NCBI GenBank assembly: GCA_045539315.1 | Contig: JAZQFC010000037.1 | Coordinates: forward strand, 62,001 to 126,000 | Origin: RUG11462 sp045539315 | GTDB taxonomy: Bacteria; Bacillota; Clostridia; Oscillospirales; Acutalibacteraceae | Reading direction: 5' to 3' | DNA: 64,000 bases | Made by a program: the position numbers and the translations under genes | Notes under the pieces: generated by a model | The model's database searches: none | The model's input: only the letters and a program-made list of their open reading frames with translations | Told to the model about the DNA's origin: nothing | Shown here: positions 38,771-47,148 of the stretch, piece by piece | Layout of the letters: each line of letters opens with the position of its first letter | How positions within the stretch are numbered: the first letter of the stretch is position 1

Positions 38771-40000
38771 TTAATCTCTTGAGAACAGGTCTCTTGTATA
38801 TACTTTTTCTTTTACATCTGAAAGTGAGTCATCATTTCTATTTGCAACAATTACGCTACAACGAGATTTAAACTCATCTAAATCTCTTACAACTTCGCTG
38901 CCATAAAACTCACTATCTTTCAATGTTGGCTCATAAACAAGAACTGTTACGCCCTTGGCATTAACTCGTTTCATAACACCTTGAATCGATGATTGACGGA
39001 AGTTGTCAGAGCCAGATTTCATAGTAAGTCTATAAATACCAACTATATATTTAGAAGCATTTGCAAAATCAGACACGCCGTTTTCGTTATAGAAGCCGCA
39101 TTTTCTTAAAATCTGGTCTGCGATAAAATCTTTACGAGTGCGGTTAGACTCAACAATTGCGCCGATGATATTATTTGGAACATCTCTAAAGTTTGCAAGC
39201 AACTGTTTTGTATCTTTTGGCAAACAATAACCACCATAACCAAACGATGGGTTGTTATAATGTGTACCTATTCTAGGGTCTAAACTCACGCCCTCGATAA
39301 TCTGTTTTGTATCAAGACCACGAACTTCTGCATAAGTATCAAGTTCATTAAAAAACGATACTCTAAGCGCTAAATATGTATTCGCAAAAAGTTTTATAGC
39401 CTCTGCTTCTGTTGTGTTTGTAATAAGAACATCTATATCTTGTTTTAAAGCGCCCTCTTTTAAAAGGTCTGCAAATTTTTCGGCAGCAGGCTTTAATTCA
39501 GGATAAATTTTTGGCACGCCAACAACTATTCTTGATGGGTTAAGGTTATCAAAAAGCGCCTTACCTTCACGTAAAAATTCAGGGCTGAAAAGTATATTCT
39601 TAATGCCATATTTTTCAATCATATCTTCAACAAAGCCAACAGGCACTGTTGATTTGATAACCAAAATAGCGCTTTCATTTACTTGCATAACTTTTTTGAT
39701 AACATATTCAACAGAAGATGTATCAAAATAGTTTTTTTCAACATCATAGTTAGTTGGAGTTGAAACAATTATATATTCAGCGTCTTTATACGCTTTTTCA
39801 TCATCAATTGTTGCTGTTAAATTAAGAGTTTTAGTAGCCAAATACTCTTCAATTTCTTTATCAATAATTGGTGATATTTTATTATTAATCATCTGGACCT
39901 TTTCAGGAATGATATCAACTGCCCAAACCTCGTGATTCTGCGCTAAAAGCACTGCATTTGAAAGGCCTACATATCCTGTTCCTGCAACTGCAATTTTCAT
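38771..40000 (-). CDS. ugd: UDP-glucose 6-dehydrogenase
   Basis: A 409-residue nucleotide-sugar dehydrogenase. GTGYVGLSNAVLLAQNHEV is the NAD-binding start, STVPVGF and FSPEFLREGKALFDNL follow, Lys203 is in the conserved EAIKLFANTYLALRV helix, and the catalytic Cys259 is in SFGYGGYCLPKDTKQL. It oxidises UDP-glucose to UDP-glucuronate. The motifs fit the short UDP-glucose group. It starts with an ATGA overlap at the end of the VanZ-like gene. Together with the 4-epimerase it would give UDP-galacturonate for the polymer. Confidence 0.9.
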   Translation of the reverse strand: MKIAVAGTGYVGLSNAVLLAQNHEVWAVDIIPEKVQMINNKISPIIDKEIEEYLATKTLNLTATIDDEKAYKDAEYIIVSTPTNYDVEKNYFDTSSVEYVIKKVMQVNESAILVIKSTVPVGFVEDMIEKYGIKNILFSPEFLREGKALFDNLNPSRIVVGVPKIYPELKPAAEKFADLLKEGALKQDIDVLITNTTEAEAIKLFANTYLALRVSFFNELDTYAEVRGLDTKQIIEGVSLDPRIGTHYNNPSFGYGGYCLPKDTKQLLANFRDVPNNIIGAIVESNRTRKDFIADQILRKCGFYNENGVSDFANASKYIVGIYRLTMKSGSDNFRQSSIQGVMKRVNAKGVTVLVYEPTLKDSEFYGSEVVRDLDEFKSRCSVIVANRNDDSLSDVKEKVYTRDLFSRD

Positions 40001-40497
40001 AATTTCTTCTCCTTTGCTTTTTGATGTTTATAGTATTTGATTGCTAAATATACTAAAACACCTACAACGCCTCCAAACAAATCAAGCCAAATATCTGAAA
40101 CCAATGACTGTCTGTTTGATATTAACTGAATTGTTTCATCAACAAGTGCTATTGATAAAACAATATAAATCGAATTTATAAGTCTATATACATTTCTTTT
40201 TTTAAACAAATAATACTTGGAAACTATTATGCCAAATACCATATATTCAACAAAATGGGTGAATTTCCTAATTTTATGTATCAAGAAAACATCAAGCCAC
40301 TTAATCTTACCATACGGAATAAATAACTGCACAACTCTTCTAGGTAAATGAGAAAGCCATTGAGATATTCTACCATTCAGCATTGAATTTATCAAAATAA
40401 AACCCAAAACTGCGCCAATAACAATATACTTCTTTTGTTTAGGCGTTAAATTTTTTAAAAAAAGTTTTATTCTTTCAAAAATTTCTTTAAATTTCAT
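39997..40497 (-). CDS. VanZ-like membrane protein
   Basis: The ATG at 40497 overlaps the end of the epimerase gene by 11 bases; longer readings start inside that gene. The 166-residue protein has an N-terminal charged helix, then about four membrane segments. It carries the VanZ-like HKIRKFTHFVEYMVFGIIVSKYY and a helix with ALVDETIQLISNRQSLVSDIWLDLFGG. VanZ gives low-level teicoplanin resistance in enterococci, but most members are uncharacterised envelope proteins. Its place between epimerase and ugd suggests a polysaccharide role; no resistance should be inferred. Confidence 0.82.
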   Translation of the reverse strand: MKFKEIFERIKLFLKNLTPKQKKYIVIGAVLGFILINSMLNGRISQWLSHLPRRVVQLFIPYGKIKWLDVFLIHKIRKFTHFVEYMVFGIIVSKYYLFKKRNVYRLINSIYIVLSIALVDETIQLISNRQSLVSDIWLDLFGGVVGVLVYLAIKYYKHQKAKEKKL

Positions 40498-41530
40498 AAT
40501 ATTCTTTATACCACTCGGCGAATTTTCTAAGTCCATCACGAAGCGATGTTGATGGTTTAAAACCAAAATCGCGTTCTAACGCAGATGTATCTGCGAATGT
40601 TACAGGCACATCGCCCGGTTGCATAGGAACTAACTCCTTATGCGCCTCAAAATCATAATCTTTTGGCAAAACTTCTGCTCTAATTAACTCTTGTTGCAAT
40701 ATATCAACAAAATCAAGAAGGTTTTCAGGATTATTGTTACCGATATTATAAACCTTGTATGGTGGAATTGGCAAACCATCTTCACCGTTTTTCTTTTCAG
40801 GCGCTTTGAACATAACACGTTTTACGCCTTCAACAATATCATCAACATATGTAAAATCACGTTTGCAGTTACCAAAGTTAAAAATCTTTATAGTTTCGCC
40901 TTTAAGTAGTTTGTTTGTAAAGCCGAAATAAGCCATATCAGGACGACCTGCAGGACCGTAAACTGTAAAAAATCTAAGACCTGTTGATGGAATGTTGTAA
41001 AGTTTTGAATAAGCGTGAGCCATCAATTCATTGCTCTTTTTAGTAGCCGCATAAAGTGATACAGGGTTGTCCACTTTGTCGTCCGTACTATATGGCACCT
41101 TTTTATTTGATCCATAAACACTTGAAGACGAAGCATAAACCAAATGTTCAACCGGGTTATTTCTACACGCTTCTAAAATATTATAAAAACCGATAAGGTT
41201 TGATTCAATATAAACATCAGGATTTTCAATAGAATATCTTACACCCGCTTGCGCTGCAAGGTTTACAACGATATCAGGCTTATGCTCGGCAAAAATGCTA
41301 TCAATAAGCTCTTTATCTGCGATACTGCCTCTAACAAATTCCCATTTATCTTGAGTTTTACAAGCCAATTCTTCAATTTTTTCAAGACGGTGTTCTTTTA
41401 ATGAAACATCATAATAATCATTCATATTATCAATGCCGATAATATCAAAAGTTTCATCAGAACGAAGCAGTTCAAGCACTAAATTAGCGCCGATAAAACC
41501 AGCCGCTCCTGTAACAAATATCTTTTTCAT
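40487..41530 (-). CDS. UDP-glucuronate 4-epimerase-like SDR
   Basis: A 347-residue extended SDR. The NAD-binding GAAGFIG (8-14), IDNMNDYYDVSLKEHRL, the SSSSVYGSNKKVPYS segment and the active YAATKKSNELMAHAYSKLY (Tyr and Lys) match CapI/LspL-type UDP-glucuronate 4-epimerases, which keep the NDYYD region after the Rossmann start. It would convert UDP-GlcA from Ugd to UDP-GalA. AGGAG before the ATG is supplied by the relic of an aminotransferase gene. The C-terminus overlaps the VanZ-like gene. Confidence 0.85.
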   Translation of the reverse strand: MKKIFVTGAAGFIGANLVLELLRSDETFDIIGIDNMNDYYDVSLKEHRLEKIEELACKTQDKWEFVRGSIADKELIDSIFAEHKPDIVVNLAAQAGVRYSIENPDVYIESNLIGFYNILEACRNNPVEHLVYASSSSVYGSNKKVPYSTDDKVDNPVSLYAATKKSNELMAHAYSKLYNIPSTGLRFFTVYGPAGRPDMAYFGFTNKLLKGETIKIFNFGNCKRDFTYVDDIVEGVKRVMFKAPEKKNGEDGLPIPPYKVYNIGNNNPENLLDFVDILQQELIRAEVLPKDYDFEAHKELVPMQPGDVPVTFADTSALERDFGFKPSTSLRDGLRKFAEWYKEYYEI

Positions 41531-41533
41531 AAA

Positions 41534-41623
41534 CTAATCTCCTAATATATTGTCGCAGATTTTGTCAACCCCATCTACCGAAAGTCTAACTTATATCGGT
41601 ACTGTAAGGACTTCTAATTTCAT
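41534..41623 (-). pseudogene. Relic of a DegT-type sugar aminotransferase C-terminus
   Basis: In the 104-base gap between acetyltransferase and epimerase, the minus strand reads a 30-codon frame ending at TAG 41534. The last 27 codons align without gaps to the last 27 residues of the DegT aminotransferase encoded at 42.3-43.4 kb: EVLTVPI*VRLSVDGVDKIC against KVLTLPMYAGLSTEEVDKIC, and then NILGD against IILGE. About 15 of 27 positions are identical and a Tyr codon has become TAA. It is a decayed gene end that now gives the epimerase its ribosome binding site. Confidence 0.85.
41551..41569. repeat. 19-bp direct repeat, copy 1 (in aminotransferase relic)
   Basis: The 19 bases here are identical, in the same orientation, to 42292-42310 in the C-terminal part of the intact DegT gene. 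The two copies bracket the acetyltransferase gene. Confidence 0.85.
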
Positions 41624-41634
41624 ATTAATAATAT

Positions 41635-42168
41635 TTAAATATTATTTTTTCTACAATACTCTTTTTTTTCGTCATACGACATCTCTACCGTAAAATGCAC
41701 ATCGTCTTTTACTTTTTCATACCAGCTTTCAACATCGCCAATAATTCTTGCAGGCACTCCTCCTACTATAGAATTATCTGGCACATCTTTTGTAACAACA
41801 GCACCTGCACCAACTATGCAATTGTTTCCAATGGTTACATTTCTCAAAATAATACTATTTGCTCCAATAAAACAATTATTTCCTATTTTAATTCTCCCTA
41901 GCAAATCTGCTTTTTTACCATCAAATTTACCAAGTCCATTTACCACCTTAATGGAGCCATCATGAGTAAAAAACGATACATTTGACGAAATCAAACAATC
42001 TTCACCTATTTCAACTAAATACGGTTCTGAACCTAAACAATCAACACCTGACAATATTGTTACCTTATTTCCAATTATAGCGCCTTTTTTTCTAAGATAC
42101 TCTACTTTTTTTGAATTATTTGTAGAAATTAGAATTTTATAAAATACATTAAAAAGCTTTCTTATCAT
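41635..42168 (-). CDS. Hexapeptide-repeat acyltransferase
   Basis: A 177-residue left-handed beta-helix acyltransferase. The repeats ([LIV]-G-x-x-x-x) run from IGNKVTIL through VEIGEDCLISSNVSFFTHD (with the catalytic His), IKIGNNCFIGANSIIL, VTIGNNCIVGAGAVV, and end in VPDNSIVGGVPARIIG. It resembles WbbJ/Maa-type acetyltransferases for polysaccharide units. Next to the DegT aminotransferase it may acetylate an amino sugar. GGCGG lies upstream. The 106-base gap to DegT shows nothing recognisable. The gene is bracketed by the 19-bp repeat. Confidence 0.88.
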   Translation of the reverse strand: MIRKLFNVFYKILISTNNSKKVEYLRKKGAIIGNKVTILSGVDCLGSEPYLVEIGEDCLISSNVSFFTHDGSIKVVNGLGKFDGKKADLLGRIKIGNNCFIGANSIILRNVTIGNNCIVGAGAVVTKDVPDNSIVGGVPARIIGDVESWYEKVKDDVHFTVEMSYDEKKEYCRKNNI

Positions 42169-42274
42169 AACTCTCTACCGCCTTCTTAGAATAAATAAGA
42201 TTTAATCTATCAACTAATTAACTAATAATTTTTTGAACTTAATGCAATCTTTAACTTCATGCTTGAATTTCTTA

Positions 42275-43357
42275 TTACTCTCCCAAAATAATGTCGCAGA
42301 TTTTGTCAACTTCTTCTGTTGAAAGACCTGCATACATAGGCAAAGTTAAAACTTTTTTAGAAACATCTAATGCAACCGGAGTTTTAGTTGCATCAAAGTC
42401 ATAACACTCAAAATCATTTGTAAGTGGATAAAAATATTTCCTTGCGATTATATCATTTTCGCGCAAACGAGCATCAACTTCATCACGAGTATATTTATAC
42501 CCATCAAACACAACAGGGAAATACGCATAGTTTGGTTTTATGCCATCTTGAACTTTTAAAAGTTTGATACCTTCTACATTTGATAAGCGCTCAACATAAG
42601 TTTCATAAACTGCTTTTCTTTTTGCAATTTCTTCATCAATATGACGAAGATTGCAAATTCCCATAGCAGCGGCAAACTCATTCATTTTTGCATTACCACC
42701 AATAGCGGTAACGCGTTCAGCATTTTTAATGCCGAAGTTTTTAAGATTATTAAGTTTTGCTTTCAAAGTTTCATCTTTATATGTAACCGCGCCGCCTTCA
42801 ATAGTATTAAACACTTTTGTTGCATGAAAACTGAACATTGAAGCATCACCTAACGAGCCAACGCCTTGTCCATCAATTTCCACACCAAATGCGTGAGCAG
42901 CATCATAAATAACTTTAAGATTATGCTTTTTAGCAATTCTGTCAATCTCTTTATAATCGCAGATATTACCATAAACATGCACAGGAATAATAGCAGTTGT
43001 TTTGTCTGTAATTAAACTCTCAATTTTTGATGGATCAATAGTATAATCATCTGGGTTTATATCACAAAAAATAGGTGTTAAACCGTTTCTTACAATTGCG
43101 TGAGTAGTAGATGCAAATGTAAACGGAGTAGTAATAACTTCACCCGCAAGCCCCATAGCCGCTATAACCATTTCAAGCGCTAAATGACCATTTACAAAAA
43201 GAGTTGTGTTATCAACTTTTAAATAATCACACAATTCACTCTCTAACTGTCTGTGTTTAACACCATTATTAGTAAGCCATCTAGACTCCCAAATGTCTTT
43301 AATTTCTTCGCAATACTCGGCAAAATCCGGCATAGAAGAACGAGTTACATTAATCAT
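42275..43357 (-). CDS. DegT/DnrJ/EryC1/StrS sugar aminotransferase
   Basis: The ATG at 43357 has AAAGGA 9 bases upstream. The 360-residue PLP enzyme has VNGHLALEMVIAAMGL, ITTPFTFASTTHAIVRNGL, DAAHAFGVE, and the PLP Lys in SFHATKVFNTIEGGAV (around residue 180), followed by KNFGI. Such enzymes put an amino group on a nucleotide keto sugar, often dTDP-4-keto-6-deoxyglucose from RfbB. With the acetyltransferase it could make an N-acetylated 4-amino-deoxysugar. A relic of a second copy lies downstream. Confidence 0.9.
   Translation of the reverse strand: MINVTRSSMPDFAEYCEEIKDIWESRWLTNNGVKHRQLESELCDYLKVDNTTLFVNGHLALEMVIAAMGLAGEVITTPFTFASTTHAIVRNGLTPIFCDINPDDYTIDPSKIESLITDKTTAIIPVHVYGNICDYKEIDRIAKKHNLKVIYDAAHAFGVEIDGQGVGSLGDASMFSFHATKVFNTIEGGAVTYKDETLKAKLNNLKNFGIKNAERVTAIGGNAKMNEFAAAMGICNLRHIDEEIAKRKAVYETYVERLSNVEGIKLLKVQDGIKPNYAYFPVVFDGYKYTRDEVDARLRENDIIARKYFYPLTNDFECYDFDATKTPVALDVSKKVLTLPMYAGLSTEEVDKICDIILGE
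42292..42310. repeat. 19-bp direct repeat, copy 2 (in DegT gene)
   Basis: Identical to 41551-41569. It encodes the VDKICD part of the aminotransferase C-terminus. Confidence 0.85.
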
Positions 43358-43388
43358 TTTAAAAAATCCTTTCAAAGATAAGGTTTGC

Positions 43389-44297
43389 TTATCTGTTTTG
43401 TTTTAAATATTCTTTGTATGGCATATCAGGGTCAAATCTTGCGCCACTATGCCAATTTCCACGCTCTTCTTGTGGTGGCAAAGTATTATAATCGCCATAC
43501 ATTACAGTTAAAACCCTATCAAACCCTATTGGAATTGGAAATTCAAAGCCTTCAAATTTCCACATTAATTTATCACTGAAATCACACTTTTCAAAAATAT
43601 TATTTTCTAAAGGATACAAAGTGAGTGGCGCTACTGTTACTTTATCGGTATCGACATCTTCAAATTGAGAAGACAGTCTTTCCACCTCTTTAAAAATCTC
43701 ATCAGGAGTCTTGCCTGAATAATTTTTAACCCTTTTTTTATTCTTCTCATCTAAATTAGGGTTTTTCATTCTCATATAAGTAGAAGAATCAATATTCAAT
43801 GCGTTTATCTTTTGATAACGCTCTTTAGCGCCTTCTTCTATAAAATTATCAAGCGGTAAAATATCAATATGAATACCAAAATTCATATCTTGATATTTAA
43901 ACATTTCATTAACACAAGTTGTATTTGAATTCTTTAACTTTGCCATTGAAAAACCTGACTCTTTATCAGTAAGTGGTGTTTGCAAAAAATAAGGTTCTTC
44001 TATCGTTTTAGCCAAAGACAAAAACTTGTTATAGTCTTTTCTTGGCATTAAAACATCAATATCATCATCCCAAGGAACAAATCCATGATGTCTAACAGCG
44101 CCCAAAAGAGTGCCATGCATTAGAAAATATGTTAAATTATATTTTTTACAAAGTTCATCAAATTCGAGTAATAAATCCAGTTCAATAGCCCAGATTTTTT
44201 TGCGAGTTTCATCAACTAAAAAGCCTTCTTGCACTTCGCTTTTTAAAAAATCTTTATTTATTACACCTTTTTCTAAAATTCTTTGATACTCTTTCAT
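43389..44297 (-). CDS. LicD family phosphotransferase
   Basis: A 302-residue LicD protein. The signature YFLMHGTLLGAVRHHGFV and WDDDIDVLMPRKDY has the acidic DDDID at about residues 77-81 that binds metal in this nucleotidyltransferase-like fold. LicD proteins move phosphocholine, phosphoglycerol or ribitol phosphate from a CDP carrier onto surface glycans. No licABC choline genes are present here, so the substituent is unknown. It lies 2 bases after the GNAT gene. Confidence 0.88.
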   Translation of the reverse strand: MKEYQRILEKGVINKDFLKSEVQEGFLVDETRKKIWAIELDLLLEFDELCKKYNLTYFLMHGTLLGAVRHHGFVPWDDDIDVLMPRKDYNKFLSLAKTIEEPYFLQTPLTDKESGFSMAKLKNSNTTCVNEMFKYQDMNFGIHIDILPLDNFIEEGAKERYQKINALNIDSSTYMRMKNPNLDEKNKKRVKNYSGKTPDEIFKEVERLSSQFEDVDTDKVTVAPLTLYPLENNIFEKCDFSDKLMWKFEGFEFPIPIGFDRVLTVMYGDYNTLPPQEERGNWHSGARFDPDMPYKEYLKQNR

Positions 44298-44298
44298 C

Positions 44299-44739
44299 TT
44301 AGTCCTTTAAATCTTTTATCATATAAATGCTTTTTCTATCAGTATCAGACTCATAAACAAAGCCAATACTCTCATTTAATTTTATTGCAACAGGGTTATC
44401 GCAATCAACTTCTAAACGTGCGGTTTTCATACCGTCTTTTTTCATTTGCTTAAATCCAAAATTATATAACGCTTTGCCAAGACCTTTTCCTTGAAATTCG
44501 TGTTTTGTTGCCAAAAGTGTAAAATAGCCACATTTTGTTTCAAAATCATTTGAATAAAATACCACAAAAGACGCATTCACACCATCTTCTTTTGCTGCTA
44601 CTACCCATGAAAAATTTGAAAGTTTTTCTGAAAAGCCCAACAGGTCACTCTGCTTTTCTTTCAAGTGTGGCAAAAGTGGTAAAAATTCAGTTATTAAATT
44701 ATAAATATCTTCTGCCTTTGTAATTCTTACAAGCTCCAT
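44299..44739 (-). CDS. GNAT family N-acetyltransferase
   Basis: A 146-residue GNAT protein. The acetyl-CoA loop reads HEFQGKGLGKALYNFGFKQM (Q/R-x-x-G-x-G/A pattern), followed by ARLEVDCDNPVAIKLNESIG and FVYESDTDRKSIYMIKD. It acetylates an amine, perhaps a glycan-linked amino sugar or amino acid. It overlaps the ATP-grasp stop by one base, so the two are translationally coupled and probably act on the same product. Confidence 0.85.
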   Translation of the reverse strand: MELVRITKAEDIYNLITEFLPLLPHLKEKQSDLLGFSEKLSNFSWVVAAKEDGVNASFVVFYSNDFETKCGYFTLLATKHEFQGKGLGKALYNFGFKQMKKDGMKTARLEVDCDNPVAIKLNESIGFVYESDTDRKSIYMIKDLKD

Positions 44740-45944
44740 TACTTAACTACTACCTTATAATAATCCTTAATATTATCAACAATTTTAAGCATTTCATCTG
44801 TCGTTTCGGCTTTAAAAATAATCGTTCCTAATGAATGTGTAGTATTTTTATATGCATAAACTTTATCGCCTTTTTTATGAGTACAATACACATCAATTAA
44901 ATTATTCTTTTTAAAGTCTTCATTAAACCAAAGTTCTTCAAACTCACCATCGACTTCGCTTAAAATCATATAATTACTATAGCAACCATTTGTTTTTGCC
45001 ATTTCAAGACCTGAACAATCTTCACCTACTGCAGCGCGAAGAGTGTACTCTATCATATCAACACCGGTTGCATATTTTATAAGTTGTGGAATATAACTGC
45101 CACCATTTCTAGGACCTAATTCCAATATGTAAACATCATCATTTTCATCAATGATAACTTCTATATTATAAGCACAAGTTTTCATTCCTAGTGCTGTTAT
45201 AAGTCTTTGAATCTCGCCATCAACCTTTTGCTTTTGCTCATCGGTTAAAAATGATGGCCAAAATTCACCTAGCGCCACATAATCACGAGTGCCAATAGAA
45301 CTCTTGTTATATAACTCATTACCATAACTTGTGAAAACTAGCTTACCATCAACTGAAAAACCATCACCAGAAACCTGATAACCTTTTTTAACAATAAAAC
45401 CTTCAATGATAAATCTGCCGTTTCTTGAATACGAAAGCGCTTCTTTAACTGCTTTTTTAAGCTCAGACTTATCAAAAATTTTGACAACGCCTTTACTACC
45501 AGATGAGTCAACTGGCTTTACCATAACAGGAAAATGAAATTTATCTATTTCTTGCATTGCTTTTTCATAAGAACTATATCCTCTTGCTCTTGGAGTATGA
45601 AATCCGTTTTTAGCTAAAAATTCTCTAAACAAATCTTTTTGAGTTAAAATTTTAACCGATTCAAACGGATTGCCAGGTAAATTAAGCTCTTGTGCAACAT
45701 AAGCCGCTGTTGGTGCGGCAGGGTCAGAAGCATAAGCAACAATACCATCTATTTCACATTTTTTTGCAAGTTCTAACACACCATCTAAATCGGTGGTGCT
45801 TACATTATAATATTCATCTGCGAACTTATGCCCTGGATTTTCTTCCAAATAATCACAGGTTATTACGTAATAACCCATATCTTTTGCTTGTTTAATAGCA
45901 GGGATTTGTTGCATGGTTCCGCCTAAAAATAATAACTTTTTCAC
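44739..45944 (-). CDS. ATP-grasp ligase in polysaccharide cluster
   Basis: A 401-residue ATP-grasp enzyme. It has KLLFLGGTMQQIPAIKQAKD and VITCDYLEENPGHKFADEYY at the N-terminus, FPVMVKPVDSSGSKGVVKIF at about 140-160, FIIEGFIVKKGYQVSGDGF, and the metal ligands in VYILELGPRNGGSYIPQL. The order is like carbamoyl-phosphate-synthase-type and dipeptide-type ligases. It would form an amide from a carboxylate and an amine. Between a class I aminotransferase and a GNAT it may prepare an amino-acid substituent for the polymer. Confidence 0.88.
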   Translation of the reverse strand: MKKLLFLGGTMQQIPAIKQAKDMGYYVITCDYLEENPGHKFADEYYNVSTTDLDGVLELAKKCEIDGIVAYASDPAAPTAAYVAQELNLPGNPFESVKILTQKDLFREFLAKNGFHTPRARGYSSYEKAMQEIDKFHFPVMVKPVDSSGSKGVVKIFDKSELKKAVKEALSYSRNGRFIIEGFIVKKGYQVSGDGFSVDGKLVFTSYGNELYNKSSIGTRDYVALGEFWPSFLTDEQKQKVDGEIQRLITALGMKTCAYNIEVIIDENDDVYILELGPRNGGSYIPQLIKYATGVDMIEYTLRAAVGEDCSGLEMAKTNGCYSNYMILSEVDGEFEELWFNEDFKKNNLIDVYCTHKKGDKVYAYKNTTHSLGTIIFKAETTDEMLKIVDNIKDYYKVVVK

Positions 45945-45956
45945 TAAAACATTTCC

Positions 45957-47123
45957 TTATTTTTTATTCTTAATATCATTAACAAAACGAGATATTTTTT
46001 CAACTGCAAGTTGAAGTTTATCTAACTCTAATGTAAAAGCAATTCTTACAAAGTCATCATAATTATCGCCATAAGTTACTCCGGGAGCAACAGCGATATG
46101 TTGTTCTTTTAATAACTTTTCAGTAAACTCTATCGATTTTATTCCGGTCTTTTCTATATTAACAAACAAATAGAATGTTCCTTCAGGGGTTTTACAAGAA
46201 AGACCATCAATCAAATTAATTGCTTTAGTTATGTAATCTCTTCGCTCTTGGAAGGTTTTTAACATTGACTTATCATCAATACATTTTTCATACGCCACAG
46301 TACCGGCATATTGTGATGGAAGAGGAGTACAAGCAGCAATGTTTTCCTGAAGTTTTGTCATAGTATCGATAAGTTGTTCAGGTGCCACCGCATAGCCTAC
46401 TCTATACCCCGTCATTGAAAAGCGTTTAGAAAGACTATCAATCAAAACTGTACGCTCTCGCATACCCTCACGAGTAAAAATACTGCTATGATTTTTGTTA
46501 TCATAAATAAGATAACTATAAACTTCATCAGAAATTACAACCAAATCATTTTGAATAGCAATTTCAGAAATTTCATCCAAAATATCATCGCCAAAAGCAG
46601 TACCGGTAGGGTTACAAGGTGAATTTAAAATAATCGCAACTGTCTTTTTTGTTATAGCATTTTCAATTTGCTCTTTTGTTGGAATAAAACCGTTTTTCTC
46701 ATTAGAATTTACTACAACAGGAATACCACCTGCCATTTTTATCATTTGAATATAATTAACATAATAAGGCGCTAAAACTATTACTTCATCGCCTTCATCA
46801 ATAAGACTGGCAAGTGAAATATATAGCGCTCCCATACCACCTACAGAAACCATTATCTCTGTTTCGGGGTCAACGCATATGTTATACTCATTTTTTATAT
46901 GTTTTGCTAAAACTTTTCTCAACTCTATAATACCTGCATTAGCAGAATAGTGAGTGCTGCCACTCATTATTGCATCACAAGCGGCTTGTCTAATTTCAAG
47001 ATTTGGCACAACATCGGGGTCGCCAAGTGTTAAGTCTATAACATCATCATAATTTTTTGCAATGTTAAAAAACTGTCTTGTCAAAGATGTTTCAACTTGA
47101 CTTGCTTTTTTAGAAATTTTCAT
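45957..47123 (-). CDS. Class I/II PLP aminotransferase
   Basis: The ATG at 47123 has GGGGG 8 bases upstream; a TTG precedes it. The 388-residue enzyme follows the aspartate-aminotransferase fold: YSANAGIIELRKVLAKH, NSPCNPTGTAFGDD, ISDEVYSYLIYD and the PLP Lys in LIDSLSKRFSMTGYRVGYAV (around residue 234), with Arg near the end (FVRIAFT). It would make or use an amino acid such as Asp, Ala or a keto-acid partner. The placement next to an ATP-grasp ligase suggests supply of the amino-acid substituent. Confidence 0.88.
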   Translation of the reverse strand: MKISKKASQVETSLTRQFFNIAKNYDDVIDLTLGDPDVVPNLEIRQAACDAIMSGSTHYSANAGIIELRKVLAKHIKNEYNICVDPETEIMVSVGGMGALYISLASLIDEGDEVIVLAPYYVNYIQMIKMAGGIPVVVNSNEKNGFIPTKEQIENAITKKTVAIILNSPCNPTGTAFGDDILDEISEIAIQNDLVVISDEVYSYLIYDNKNHSSIFTREGMRERTVLIDSLSKRFSMTGYRVGYAVAPEQLIDTMTKLQENIAACTPLPSQYAGTVAYEKCIDDKSMLKTFQERRDYITKAINLIDGLSCKTPEGTFYLFVNIEKTGIKSIEFTEKLLKEQHIAVAPGVTYGDNYDDFVRIAFTLELDKLQLAVEKISRFVNDIKNKK

Positions 47124-47148
47124 CAATTCGACCCCCTTTTTTAATAAT

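Noticed and set aside
39997..40497. Glycopeptide resistance from the VanZ-like gene
   Set aside because: No van ligase, dehydrogenase or sensor genes are present, and the family is mostly uncharacterised.
42169..42274. Possible further relic between DegT and acetyltransferase genes
   Set aside because: All three minus frames were read by eye; a 19-codon Lys-rich frame is present but matches nothing in the cluster.
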